Assembly: GCA_030295235.1 (NCBI GenBank)
Contig: AP026176.1
Span: 372,001-436,000 of the forward strand
DNA from: Fistulifera solaris
Lineage: Eukaryota; Bacillariophyta; Bacillariophyceae; Naviculales; Stauroneidaceae
Direction of reading: 5' to 3'
Length of the DNA stretch: 64,000 nt
Position numbers and translations under genes: made by a program. Shown here piece after piece: positions 1 through 11,148 of this stretch; positions within the stretch are counted from its first letter, which is position 1, and each line of letters opens with the position of its first letter. The notes under the pieces are model-generated. The model was given only the letters and a program-made list of their open reading frames with translations. It was not told where the DNA came from and searched no databases.

Positions 1-145
1 CCGCATTCGCACGGATGCGTGGACACACTGTTGACGACGATGTGATTGTTGTCTTTATGATTCGTCATGCAACAAAAGCTCATTACAGTCGCGTCTCCTT
101 TCGTACAACAGCAACAACAACAAACACGCAGAAAAATATTAGCAG

Positions 146-1117
146 ATGGTCTCGTCCTTCAACAGGTTGAAACATAACAATATACGGAAGAATCCTTCGA
201 TCTGGCTCATGATTGTTGTTTGGGCGTCATTTTGTCCTTCCTTTTCTCGCGCATTTTCCCGAGGTAATTTGACGACTTCATCAATAATACACAAAATGTT
301 CAACAATCGCAGCATCACTTCCGATCCTTTGCTCGAACATTTCGTCTCTCCGCATTTGCAATTCATCTATAAAACTGAGCCCGTCACGTCCACGCACGAT
401 GAAATGCGGACCCTTCTGCTCAACCGCGAGGAGCACACGTGTGTCGCGTTGGTGGCCACGACGCAAACGACCGGACGCGGCACGCAAGGACGCGTGTGGA
501 AAGCGGCGTCGGGGAATTTGTATCTCACCGTAGCTCTGCCGCACGTGCCCGTACCCCTAACGTTGTTGCCCCTGCAAGTCGGTATGGTCGTAGCCGAACG
601 CGTCCAAGCCCTATTAAAGGCTTGTTCGTCGACAGCCAAAGTCACGGTCAAATGGCCGAACGATGTTTTGATTGAAGATGCCAAAGTCTCGGGATGTTTG
701 ATTGAACACTTTACGAATGAACGGAATCTCAGTTGGTTCTTGGTGGGAATCGGTGTCAATGTCGCCGAAACGCCACCCTTACAGGATCTGCCGGGATTCC
801 ACAAACGGGCTCCCACCAGTTTACACGAATGGTGTCCAGAAGCATCGTCGGACATGGCCTCCGTGTTGGGATTGGAGATCGCCAATGCCTTGGCGGATTG
901 GATAATGGAGGAGAAAAATGACGGACAGCCCATTGTAGAGGAATGGAGAAAGTGGGCGGAATTTGGGAAATCCTACGAATTACGAGGGAGTGTGGTGGAT
1001 GAAGAAGGCCATGAAGGAGAAGTCGTCGTCACTGTTGATATTGAAGCCGATGGACAGTTACGAGTTCGTGATCGACAGGGCCGAGAGCGCTTACTTGTAG
1101 CCGACTACTTGGTATGA
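146..1117 (+). CDS. Biotin--protein ligase (holocarboxylase synthetase type)
   Basis: Enzyme that makes biotinyl-AMP and transfers biotin to the lysine of biotin-dependent carboxylases such as acetyl-CoA carboxylase. The 323-residue frame shows the BPL/LplA catalytic domain: GRGTQGR (residues 110-116, adenylate loop), KWPNDV (169-174), KVSGCLIE (180-187, biotin-contacting lysine) and GIGVNV (201-206), followed by a small C-terminal beta domain from about 270. There is no N-terminal HTH, so it resembles eukaryotic or class I enzymes. The first 50 residues contain a hydrophobic stretch and FSRAFSRG, which could be a bipartite plastid presequence; an in-frame Met51 (position 296) would give a cytosolic form. 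The product is well supported by motifs; the targeting is inferred. It converges with the heat shock factor gene 120 bp downstream. Confidence 0.92.
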   Translation: MVSSFNRLKHNNIRKNPSIWLMIVVWASFCPSFSRAFSRGNLTTSSIIHKMFNNRSITSDPLLEHFVSPHLQFIYKTEPVTSTHDEMRTLLLNREEHTCVALVATTQTTGRGTQGRVWKAASGNLYLTVALPHVPVPLTLLPLQVGMVVAERVQALLKACSSTAKVTVKWPNDVLIEDAKVSGCLIEHFTNERNLSWFLVGIGVNVAETPPLQDLPGFHKRAPTSLHEWCPEASSDMASVLGLEIANALADWIMEEKNDGQPIVEEWRKWAEFGKSYELRGSVVDEEGHEGEVVVTVDIEADGQLRVRDRQGRERLLVADYLV

Positions 1118-1237
1118 GATTTCTATCAGGAACACAATCTGGTATGAAATATCTATCAAGGCATGTATCAAATGTAAAATTTAGACGGTTGTTTATGTTT
1201 TGGGTATCTTGGGAAAATCGATAAAAAAATGTGGCTT

Positions 1238-2643
1238 TTAAGAGCCTCGACGACGCTGGAGTCGTCGGAGATAAAGTTCGAGCAGGGCGGCTTCTTCATC
1301 GAGCGGCCCTGGCAAAGACACCAGTGGGGGCATCAAACCCAAGGCCAAATGATTTTGCTGTGCTAGTTGAAGACGAGACTCGTCTTGACGGAGCTGCTGT
1401 GCGCGGAGGAGTACTTGTAACTCTTCGTCACTCAAACTTCCCGTCAAGCCCATTACAGGTGGCCGTTCGAAGGCAGCGGCCAGTGCTGCCCTTTGAAGTG
1501 TACTTTCGTCCGCAAAACGTTGTCCTTGGAGTGACATGGCCAATAGACTCTGTGAACTTGTTGGCAATGGTTGGTTGGCGAGCAGTCGCAGTACCGATTG
1601 GTGGTCCAATTCGTTGGAAAGGACGCTGGCAAACTGAGATGTGCCAGTCGTACTGAACGTTGGTCCCACGAAAGACCGTCTCGCTTGCTCAAGGGACACG
1701 GAACTCAATGGCGCAGTGTCGGGAAGCATTCTACCGTGTGGATGCAACAAACGTCCAGCCACGGCAGGATGGGGTTCGACGCCACGTTCGCTGTGACCAA
1801 GATGAGTTGCCACCGAACGGCTGAGCAAGGCATCAGGGGTTTCGGAACTAGGTTTGTGGGAAGCCGTCCGGTCGACGGCCGTCACTGATTTCGAATCGGG
1901 TGTATTGCTTAACGATGATTCTTTGGTCTCAGATAGCCTCTTCAACTTCAACTCCTTTTTCGCTTTCTTTTCACTGCAACTTCCTTCTTTTTGTTTGCTA
2001 CCAGTGTTCGAACCAATTCCGGTTTGTCTTGACGAAACAGTTGATGACGGTACACGACGGCTTCTGGCGGAAACGACTCGTTCAAACAGCGGGAAAATTG
2101 CCATCGGGAAAGTTTGCGCTGGAAGCTCTCCAGCTTGGTTCCTTGGAACTCTGTTTTTAAAACGGACTGAACGAAAGGACGGGGAATCAACCCGAAACAT
2201 TTCCCGTCCGCAGACCATCGGATAGCATCTTTGAAATCACCCGAGTGAATGACGGCGAACAGTCGTTCCGGGAAGCTGTTGCCGTTCAGAATGATTTCCG
2301 TAGCGGTTTCCTTGGTATCGCCACCGTCACTGGCATCGATTAAAGAAGACTGTTCGCTGGTTCCAATTTCGGTCAGTTGCATGGACGCCACATCGTCTCG
2401 CGAAAGCTCGCTGCTTCCCTTGGCTTTTTTATGGCCGTCGATGGACTCTTGTATTTCTGGCTCTCTTTCTCGTTTTCGGTCGGACGAAGCTTCTGCTTTG
2501 GATTGATTAGAGCAAGTAAATGCGGAGTCAGGTTTAAAATAATATTCGCTAAGCAAAGGCACTGCTCACAACGGCTCACCGTCATCGTCCTTTCGCTTGA
2601 TTTGGTCGTTGGATTGCTCCGGCTGAAGGTGACTGCCCATCAT
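1238..2643 (-). CDS. Heat shock transcription factor (HSF family), frameshifted
   Basis: Transcription factor with an HSF-type winged-helix DNA-binding domain. I place exon 1 at 2643-2580 (start MMGSHL, GTGAGC donor), an 87-nt intron at 2579-2493 (CAG acceptor), and exon 2 from 2492 to the stop at 1238. The DNA-binding domain runs from FPERLF through KLESFQRKLSRWQFSR to YRHQLFRQDKPEL. The frame then hits a stop at about 1948, while the next frame continues into a Gln/Leu-rich C-terminus typical of diatom HSFs. One extra base in the T5 runs at 1988-1992 or 1956-1960 (A5 on the coding strand) joins the frames into 439 codons. The break is therefore an assembly indel or a recent mutation. No coiled-coil HR-A/B region could be confirmed. 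Confidence 0.85.
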
Positions 2644-4347
2644 GGCCGATCAGTTGCATGCGTGTCTGGTATGAAGGTGGTTGGATTTTATGAACACGAG
2701 CATTAGAAAGCATCTATGAAAGCTAAATCGTTATTACAGACACGCTCTTTTTTATTTTGTGAGGAAGTGAAAAGCAATGTCGAACAAGATCCTTCAGTCG
2801 CTCACTACTTCTCTCATTCGTTCTGACAAGAAAAGCAAGAAAAGGAAGAAAACTCAAACCAAGAAAGCTGCATACAACATGCGATAATCTATCTTTGCGA
2901 GAAAGTCTGCATGCAGTTTTTTTTTCCGTTCCTTCGACATTTTTACTGTAGGGTAAACTGTTGTGAGGGTTTATTTAGACAATAGACAATCAACGACATT
3001 CAATGACCGTTGTCTGCTGCGCCAATCTTCGCCCAAAGGACAATAAAGATTGTTGCTTCCAAATGTAGACGTTAGAGAAATCGCGCAAGGTCTTAAGTCT
3101 TTTTTCTTTGAACTTGATGTTAAAGCAGATCACAAGACTCACGTATAAAGTGATAAGATCCATAACTTAAGGCCAGCTAGAAATAGGACTATAGTGATTT
3201 GTTGTACCTTCCTTCTGAGGTTTTACAGTAATAATTCTGTGCACTATGTACTGATTCATGACAGTGCTAGCTGCTAACGACCACGTCATTCTTTAACGGT
3301 CATCGAAGAAGTTGATGATTACTAGTACCTGGTACCGGTACCTGGTATCATCTTCATCATCTTCCTATCAAACACACGACTCACGGCCCAAGACTCGCAG
3401 AAAATACTCTGGACTCTGGAGCATTGCTCGAAACTGAAGTCAAAAACTGAAAACTCAACCTCGTCTCTCGCAATCGACTGAAGCCGTCCTCGCGGCCCAA
3501 GTCGACGTATCCAGTGGGACGTCGTCATGCCTTTCGTCGCTCCACATTGGCGATCCTACGATCATTTTCCTGATACATCGCCGGCAACTTTTGGAAGGAT
3601 CCCCCGCGAGCTTCGACTTTGGCATCCAACAATCCTTTTCATCTGTAGCATCCTCTGTTAGATTAGTTGGTGGAAGCATTTACGATAATGTAAGCCGTAT
3701 TCACGAATCTAAGGCTGGCTTCCAGCTTCCAGCTCGTCTTTGTCAGGAGTCAGGAGTATGTTCCGCTTTATTCGCTGTGTGTTCCGGCGGCCGGCTACCG
3801 GCTACAGTTACTGTGTAAAGTGTAATGTGTAAAGTGAAAAGCATGTAGTAGGTAGTAATAAGTTCTGTGATCTGTCGTGTACACGTTTCAATGTTGTATG
3901 AACTAAGAAGAAAGAAACATGACGCCTAAACTTTATGTCAATAACTTCTGGGCTGGGTCGTGACCTAAATGTGGAGATGTTCACAGTCTACAGAACTGAA
4001 AACTTGTTCGCAGTTCGCAGTTTGACAAAGCTTTCATCGGTCCCTACATTTTACAACATACTTCATGAGAACAGAAAGGTCCGCTATTTTTTATTCACCT
4101 TTCGTCGTGACTCCAATGGACGTAAGACTCATTTCCGCTTTTTCAGACAGGTCCTACCGTGACTCTTGTACTTTGAATCGGATTGTACAAAACCCGAACG
4201 GAGGCGATTATTTCAGCAAAAAAGGCCTCTTGCAGCAGTCGTGATTATTTTGTGACCATGCAAATGGTTATTGCGCTTCTTTTCATTGCTCAAGCAAAAG
4301 GATATTGTTCATGCCGTAATTAAAACAGTTAAAGTAGTCATCCTACA
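2644..4347. other. Gene-free interval of 1.7 kb
   Basis: Only short scattered ORFs with no recognisable product lie here. It presumably includes the promoters of the divergent HSF and sulfite oxidase genes. Near 3330 there is a palindrome-rich stretch built on GGTACC (tacctggtaccggtacctgg). No RNA gene or transposon ends were recognised. Confidence 0.5.
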
Positions 4348-6161
4348 ATGTGGAATCAGATTCGACTGAAGACGCGGCATGTGGCGATCCTTTCTCGTCG
4401 TATCAATAGCCGCAGTGTTCTGACAGCACCTTTCGCGTCGCGCTCTCACGAGAACCATAACTCATTCTATTTCATCACCGTGGCTACCGCCGCTTCGACA
4501 GGAATCTTTCTGACGAGTCAGACGGCAAAATGTGACAAGGGCGAAACGGAGAAACTAAAGAATGTAACAGTCTCTCAAGTAGCGAAAGAAGATCTCGACG
4601 AACTCGATTCTTCCATTGATTTTGATCATTTGCCAATTTACTCGTCCGGCGACGTCGCGAGAAACAACGGCGAGGACGGACGACCCATCTGGATGTCGTA
4701 CGGAGGCATTGTGTACGATGTTACCGAATTTGTAGCAAATCATCCCGGAGGCAGTGAAAAATCATGACGGCCGCGGGGTCTGCCGTCGAGCCCTTTTGGT
4801 ACTTGTACCGACAACATTATGCGTCCGATTTGCCCATGCGCTTGATGGAGCATTTAGTTGTTGGTAAATTGGACGAGAAAGATCAAGAGTTGATTGATGA
4901 GCAAGTGGCTGAATTGGAAAAGGAAGATCCGTACGCTCGTGAGCCCCGGCGGCATGCCGATCTTCGCATCCATTCGGACACTCCCATGAATGCCGAAACG
5001 CCGGCCAAGTGGCTCAACGAACACTATTTGACTCCCAACGCTCTCTTTTATATACGCCACCATCATCCGGTGCCCATCTTGACGGAAGCGCAACTGCATG
5101 ATTTTCGTCTCCAACTGGATATGAAGGAATGCAAAGGTGATGAGAATGCCCCGCCGCTTTCTTTGTCATTGGACGAATTAAAATCCATGCCATCCACCAC
5201 TGTCACAGTCACACTGCAGTGTAGTGGAAATCGCCGCAGTGGATTCAACGAACATCAACGTACATCGGGGACCGCCTGGGGGCAGGGTGCTATTTCTACG
5301 GCGACGTTCAAAGGGGTTCGGTTGGCCGATCTTTTGGAACGAGCGGGTCTCGGAGACCCGATCGAGGCAGAAAAGAACGGAATGAAACATGTTGTGTTTG
5401 AAAGTTTGGATGGAATGATGGCCAGTATTGGCATTGAAAAAGCCTGTAATCCATTTGGCGATGTCATTGTGGCGTACGAAATGAATGGCGAGCCTCTACC
5501 CCGTGATCACGGTTTCCCACTGCGCGTGATTGTCCCGGGTTATGCGGCTGTCCGCAATGTAAAGTGGGTAAATAGAATCTCAGTTTCACGAGAAGAAGCA
5601 CAGGGTCCTTGGCAGAGAGGCCTCAACTACAAGACGTTGCCACCAAGTGTGACTGACGCATCCAAAGTCAATTTGGATCAGATGCCCAGCATGACCGAGG
5701 TGTCACTTTTTTCGGGTATCACTTCGATAGGACCGTTGCGAATCCCGAAAGATGTGAAAGAGGGAGATACCGTCCGCTGTTCAGTCAAAGGGTGGTCGTG
5801 GGCGGGTGGCGGCCGTAACATTGTGCGTGTGGACGTGACGGGGGATGGTGGCGAAACGTGGTCGACGGCCGAACTCCTCGAGGGATCTCAACAACCGTTT
5901 GGTCGAGCATGGGCGTGGACGTTTTGGAAGTGTAAAGATGTTCCTGCAATTGTGGTAAAAGATAAAGAGTCGGGGAAGTTGAAGGCTCAAATAGCGAGTA
6001 AGGCGGTCGACTTGGCGTTCAACGTTCAGCCGGAATCTTGTAAGCATACATGGAACGTTAGAGGATTAGGAAATAATAGCTGGTATCGAATTGACATCCC
6101 TATTGACTCGCGGAAAAGAGATATTCTAATTAAACCATGGTGGTTGACGTTCGGAGTTTGA
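4348..6161 (+). CDS. SUOX: Sulfite oxidase, mitochondrial (one frameshift)
   Basis: Oxidises sulfite to sulfate in the mitochondrial intermembrane space, passing electrons to cytochrome c. Domains in order: an Arg-rich presequence with a hydrophobic sorting segment (about residues 49-63, FYFITVATAASTGIF), a cytochrome b5 domain with the HPGG haem motif, the molybdopterin domain with LQCSGNRRSGF (the Cys is the Mo ligand), and a C-terminal Mo-co dimerisation domain ending in KPWWLTFGV. The frame breaks at the A5 run 4757-4761: GGSEKS-stop in one frame, IMTAAGSAVEPFW in the next. Adding one A restores GGSEKIMTAAG and a 604-residue protein of normal family length and order. The gene is otherwise intact, so I treat this as an indel error rather than decay. 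Confidence 0.92.
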
Positions 6162-6233
6162 CGGTCAAGTGACTTATTAGTTTCGTATCGAAATTGAATA
6201 GTTTCGTTGTTAACATAATGTACAGCGTTTCAA

Positions 6234-8068
6234 CTATAGCTTGTTACTAGCATCGGCATCCGATGCTGTGGCATTAACAGCATCAGTATCTGCCGCGGTA
6301 TCATCGACCCAGTCTTCGTTGCTCAAAGTCGCCGATAGGTCTGCGATAGCATTGTCAAAATCTTCCGACGTGACCACACACTCTTCCATGAGAGAAATTC
6401 CCTCTGGATTCAGTGAAAAGTCTTCTACTGAACGCTCTAGTGCGTGACTCGCCGCCGCTCTCGTCACTCCGGTCAAGGCCGCTCCAGAAAAGCCATCACA
6501 CCGTTCGGCGAGTTTATGCAGCAATTCCTCGTAGGATGGCAACTCCTCGCCGTTCAATGGCTGTCTTTTTCGCGATGCAGCAGATTCCGCTGGGGCATCC
6601 CGTACAAGAAGTCGTCCTGCTTGGTGCATATGCCTGGTATGAACGCGCAAAATACTGACGCGTTGTTCCGTAGTGCGAGGAGGTGGCACTTCGATTTGCA
6701 CTTCAAATCTTCCCGGCCGCAGCAAAGCTGGTTCAATCAAACTCCGTCGATTCGTTAATCCTATGACTAACGTCGGAACGACGAGCGGGTCGACTCCGTC
6801 CATTTTCGCAAGCATTTGATTTACCACGCTGTCGCGAGCAACTCCCGCATCCCCTTGAGTACTTGCTTTTCCGCCATTCCCTCCTCGCGCTCGGGCGATC
6901 GCATCAAATTCATCCAGAACTGATACATTAAGATTGAATAAGTTATCATTGAGCCAAAAAATAATCACCAAACTGCATTTACGAAATACTTACTGATAAT
7001 ATGAAGCGCCGCTTTCGAAATCGCTTCACCATTATCCGCTTCCCCGATCCGAAACGTGTCGTATATCGGAGGAGGATTGTCAAACAGCTCTCGCAAGTTT
7101 TTCTCACTCGAACCGACGAATTTATCCATGATTTCCGGACCCGATACGACCGAAATAGGTCTGAGGACAATGTGAGTATTCCAAAAAGGCCGCCAGTACT
7201 GAGGATAGTGTTACACAAGAACTTACCGCAGAGGAGACAAGATACGACCCAAGGTGCGGGCCACCAACGTTTTTCCACACCCCGGTCGTCCGTACAACAA
7301 CAAACCGCGGACGGGATGGATCCCCAACTCGCGCAGCAAGGCTGGCGGAGCCGCCAAGGGAGTCCAGATGCGTCGTTTGATTTGTGACAAAACATCATCC
7401 AACCCACCAATCGTGGCCGAGCACAATTCCGTATTCCAGGCACGAGCAATCCAACTCGACACTTGGATGGAAGCTTGCTCGTCTCGGTCGGTTTCGGATG
7501 GGGGTATGGAAGAAAGCTGGGGTGTCGCAAGTTGTTTTTGTAAAGTGACCTTGTCTTGTATGGATTGTTCTAAGCGAGAAGGTATGATTTTCCCCAACAG
7601 TGCATTGTCGGGTTGGTTCGATTCCTTGGTGCGACGACTCAATGCCGAACGTTCATGCGCTTGTTGAAATGATTTTTCCCATTCTTGGCGTTCTTGCGCT
7701 TGTTGTTGTCGTCTTTGTTCCGGCAAGGGCAAGCCCGCTCGTTGCAACAATCGCTCCGCTTGTTCGACTAACTCTTTATCGTGTGCTTGGGATTGTATTT
7801 GCTCTAATACATTGTAGGCACGCTGTTTTGTAGCGGGGTTTCCGGTCATGATCCATTTGTCCAAAGAAGCGGTGAGATTGTCGTGAAGTCCTTGAATGTA
7901 GACGCGATTTTTGTCGGGTAATACTGTTTCATTGTCGCCTGACGAACAAAATAGATGTCGTTGTGGACGCGGAACGAAAGAAACAAACGCCAGGATGTCG
8001 GAAAAGCCGATGCACAGCATCAGCCAGATGAAGCGACGTTGATTTGTAAATACGAAGCGTCTTGACAT
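6234..8068 (-). CDS. NSF-like AAA ATPase with probable plastid presequence
   Basis: Spliced from 8068-7227, 7160-6994 and 6919-6234, with introns of 66 and 74 nt and GTAAGT donors, giving 564 residues. It has one AAA domain: Walker A GRPGCGKT (260-267), a VSGPEIMDKFVGSSEKNL segment, Walker B HIIILDEFDA (about 334-343) and the second region of homology at NRRSLIEPALLRPGRFE. The sequence is closest to the D1 domain of NSF/Sec18 (vesicle-fusing ATPase), but the usual N domain and D2 are absent, and residues 100-190 are a Gln/Glu-rich helical linker. The N-terminus (hydrophobic WLMLCIGFSDILAFVSF, then VPRP) resembles a diatom signal peptide plus transit peptide. A role in plastid membrane remodelling is inference; the family assignment is firm. 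Its 3' end converges on sulfite oxidase at 72 bp. Confidence 0.87.
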
Positions 8069-8497
8069 GATTTTATCATTTGAAGGATGCGCACTGCACT
8101 CTTATTCTCTTCGACAAGATTATCGCGTTAGTGGGCAGAGGTAGCCGGCTCGTATGAACAACAATCACAAGAGGAACGACAGCAATGATGTTTCTATCGC
8201 TTTGGTTGATGTTGCATGTTGCTTGTCCTGCTTTTCGCATCAATCTTATTGTTTCGCATGTCTCATTCATCATCATCATTCATCATCTCATCTTTCACCG
8301 GACGACAGACAAGCGGTAGGGGTCGTTCCGGTAATGGTTCTGTGCGAAAGAAAAGAGTGCGATGCCTACGCACTCTCTACTCTCTACTCTCTAAATACAT
8401 CTGACATGTGCCAGATCGCACGTCTGATGTACTATGTAGGTCACAACAAGGGTCACAATACTCACTCCCAAGTTCCAAGTGAAGCCACGCCAAGATG
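8069..8497. other. Upstream region of the AAA gene, no gene seen
   Basis: Contains simple repeats (cactctctactctctactctc near 8380) and no convincing coding frame. It ends at the palindrome-bearing mobile element that starts near 8498. Confidence 0.4.
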
Positions 8498-9021
8498 GAG
8501 ATATCCCACTTCTTTTTCTTATGGTACAAATATGTACCATAAGCGTAGGATTTGTGTAGACCTGGTACAATAACCTTATGGTACAAAATTTGTACCATAA
8601 GGCCTACGGCGTTCCACTACTGACCGTCTGACATCTACCGTTCCGTTTTGGGATGAGCGAAGTAAATAATGATATGTTTATGACACTTAACATCATCAAA
8701 TACAACCAAAAATTATTCATATACCGACTTATCAAATAAACTTTGCATAGGTGCTGTTTTGTTGATCTTGCTCGACTTGATCACAGTATTTTCAGACTTC
8801 AACGCTTTTTGATGAGTTCTTCAGTCGTGGCTGATCAGTGAAGGGTGATGAGTCATGAGTCATGTTAATTTATCGTGTGTATTACAGACCGGTACCCCAT
8901 CTTACACAATTTGCTATACTCCTTATGGTACAAAACTTGTACCATAACGAATACCGGATCAGTACCGGATCGTTATGGTACAAAATTTGTACCATAAAAA
9001 AAGAATTGGGATATGCCCTCT
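8498..9021. mobile_element. MITE-like element with palindrome-pair terminal inverted repeats
   Basis: The two ends are inverted copies of each other: atatcccacttctttttcttatgg at 8501 matches the reverse complement of the right end finishing at 9014 (tgggatat). Each end also holds two short palindromes built on TTATGGTACAAA/TTTGTACCATAA, at 8518-8543, 8574-8602, 8923-8947 and 8973-8997. The copy at 8574-8602 is a perfect 14-bp inverted repeat around one base. AAGATG occurs just outside both ends (8492-8497 and 9022-9027) and is a candidate target duplication, not certain. There is no coding capacity, so it would be a non-autonomous DNA element. Confidence 0.65.
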
Positions 9022-9921
9022 AAGATGTATTCCCGGATTCAACGCCTTATTACTTATGACCGTTTCTACTTGCGCGGATGCCGGCTGATTTGTGATTTTG
9101 TATGTGTTTCTTCAATTTTCACAGATTTCGTTAAAAACTCAATAAAACTCTTGTTTTATCAAAACATTTCGCCAATCGGGTAAAGAAATCCTCCAATAAA
9201 GAATATTTTCTATTCATTATAAATTATCGAGCATCTTGGTCTCACACTCAGTGATGTACATTAAGCCGTCGAAAGGAAAACAGTAACTTTTCGCCTTAGG
9301 GGCTTAACAATTACTTACTAATTAGAGTCATTCTTGATTTATGTCCTCTTTCCTTGGACCTAGGACTTTCCTCTTGAATTTTCATCCAGTAAGTTTAAGT
9401 ATCAACCAAACTGTAAAGACACTCAAAATCTATAACGTCAGTGGTCATTTTCGTCATCCATCGATCTCTTATGATATGCCTTTTTGTCTACTGCCAAAGA
9501 CAATGCCACTTAATTCGTGTCGTGCATTTGAACAGGCATCCGTTTCGTGTACTGTTCATGGGATAGACAAGTAACCACTGATTGACTGGATTGTTCGAGG
9601 AGGTTCGAATTCCGTGTCCATCATTCCCACTTTAAGGAACAGCATGCTTCTTGCTTCTTGCCGCCTGCTGCGTTGTAATAAATCCCTTGGCGATGGACTT
9701 CGTAGACTACAAAGTACAGTAATTGGAACGTGGAGAAGCAGAAACAGCTGTGGCGTTTGGCCTGTTTTTTTTTTCAATGTGAGCTCAGCGGCCTCCAAAT
9801 TATCATCCACGAAAACCGTTCTTTGTATTATTTCAAAGCATGCCTGGACGAAATATATAATAATATAAAAAAACAGCACACAAAGACACTGTTTTTATGC
9901 AGGCATCATAAAAACAGAATC
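9022..9921. other. Intergenic, AT-rich, no gene supported
   Basis: Short ORFs near 9341 and 9556 have no family resemblance and no conserved composition. The part nearest 9922 is presumably the promoter and 5' UTR of the second HSF gene. Confidence 0.4.
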
Positions 9922-10989
9922 ATGAATTCAGACACGTTAGATCAATCGCGTGCGATCACCGATAAGGACGAGAAGACGACGATGCGATGGGAAAGTGTTC
10001 GCAAACGTGGGATTGATAACAACAATGCTGGTAAGCGAACGCGAGAAAATGTATGAATCTACTTTTCGAGCCGCGTTTTCTCACCATCTTCTGCAGTTGG
10101 CAAGAGCACCAAACGCGCCAAGCAGTCGACGAAAGAGATTCCGGTCAAAATGACCGCCAGCATGTTCAAAACGTTCCCCGAACGCATGATGGAAATTTTG
10201 GAGAAACCCAACTTGAAAGAAGCTATTTATTGGCTCGATGATGGCAAATCCTTCGGATTATTTCCGTATCCGTTCATCAATAAAATCTTGAATGTGTATT
10301 TTCAAGGCGCCAAATTCGAGAGCTTTACCCGAAAACTGAATCGTAAGAAACACAATGTAGCTGTTGTCAAATAGGAAAGAGGTTGATGGGTTTTTTGTCA
10401 CTCACAAACTGTATGCGCTTCAACAGGTTGGGGATTCAAAAGGATCTTTGATGAGGAATACGATCCGGAAGCGTACATCTACCAGCATCCCATGTTTCAG
10501 AAGGGTCGTCCGGATCTTCTCAAGAATCTGTCGGGTGCGAAAACCAAGAGTAAAGAAGCATTTGAGGAACCAAAAGTGAAGCCGCAACCAATCGTCGGAG
10601 TCCCTCAAATGCATCAATTCCATCCCATGCCCGCGGCACTGATGCAAAGAACGATGGTGAATCACAACGCCATGAGCGAATACAATCCGCTTTCGTCGAA
10701 TAATCCCCCATACTTGGCAGCCATGCCCGTCTCGAGTTCGATCGCGGTCAATCCGATTCTTCTGGAACAGCATCAGCAATACTTGGAGCAACAGCGCTTT
10801 CAGCAACAGCGGGCTTTGTTGGCGCAGTTGCGAGGACCGCCCCAGCCACAACAAGCCGTGTCGATGCAAGATTTGCAGCTGCTGCGGGCGCAAAACGCCG
10901 ATCGAGTTCGCATGCTGCAACAATTGCAACAACAGCAACAATTCCAACAACAGCAGCAGAGAAATACTTTCGCGCGACCTCCCATGTAG
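9922..10989 (+). CDS. Heat shock transcription factor (HSF family), intact
   Basis: Second HSF gene in the window. Exons 9922-10030, 10097-10342 and 10427-10989 (introns of 66 and 84 nt) give 305 residues with no frame break. The DNA-binding domain starts at FPERMMEILE, includes AIYWLDDGKSFGLFP and FESFTRKLNRWGFKR, and ends near YQHPMFQKGRPDLLKNL. The second intron splits the codon for the Arg of NRWGF, inside the recognition region. The C-terminus is rich in Gln (runs such as QQLQQQQQFQQQQQ), a common activation-domain feature. It is divergent in sequence from the HSF at 1.2-2.6 kb, so the two are not a recent tandem duplicate. It converges with the LtrA-like gene. Confidence 0.93.
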
Positions 10990-11148
10990 ATCGATCGGCA
11001 ATTGGTCGTTTCTAGTCAGGGCGATCGTGTGTTTTGTTCGCCACCACTGGATCGGCCGTTCACTAGCATCTACCTTGAGCGACTTCGTCGGTACTTTCGA
11101 AAGCAGTCCTAACCTTTATAACATAACTCATATTTTTTGACCAAGGAT

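Noticed and set aside
367-933. 188-codon frame antisense to biotin ligase
   Set aside because: Opposite-strand shadow without domain; the plus strand encodes all biotin ligase motifs.
1948-2030. A short intron explaining the frame change in the HSF gene at 1.2-2.6 kb
   Set aside because: The only GT...AG candidates are too short (7 and 28 nt) and none gives an open frame; a single missing base explains the change better.
8154-8573. 139-codon frame upstream of the AAA ATPase gene
   Set aside because: Runs through simple repeats into the end of the palindrome-bearing element, with no coding character.
9590-9625. Possible tRNA T-arm (ggttcgaattcc)
   Set aside because: No acceptor stem, D-arm or anticodon arm could be folded around it.
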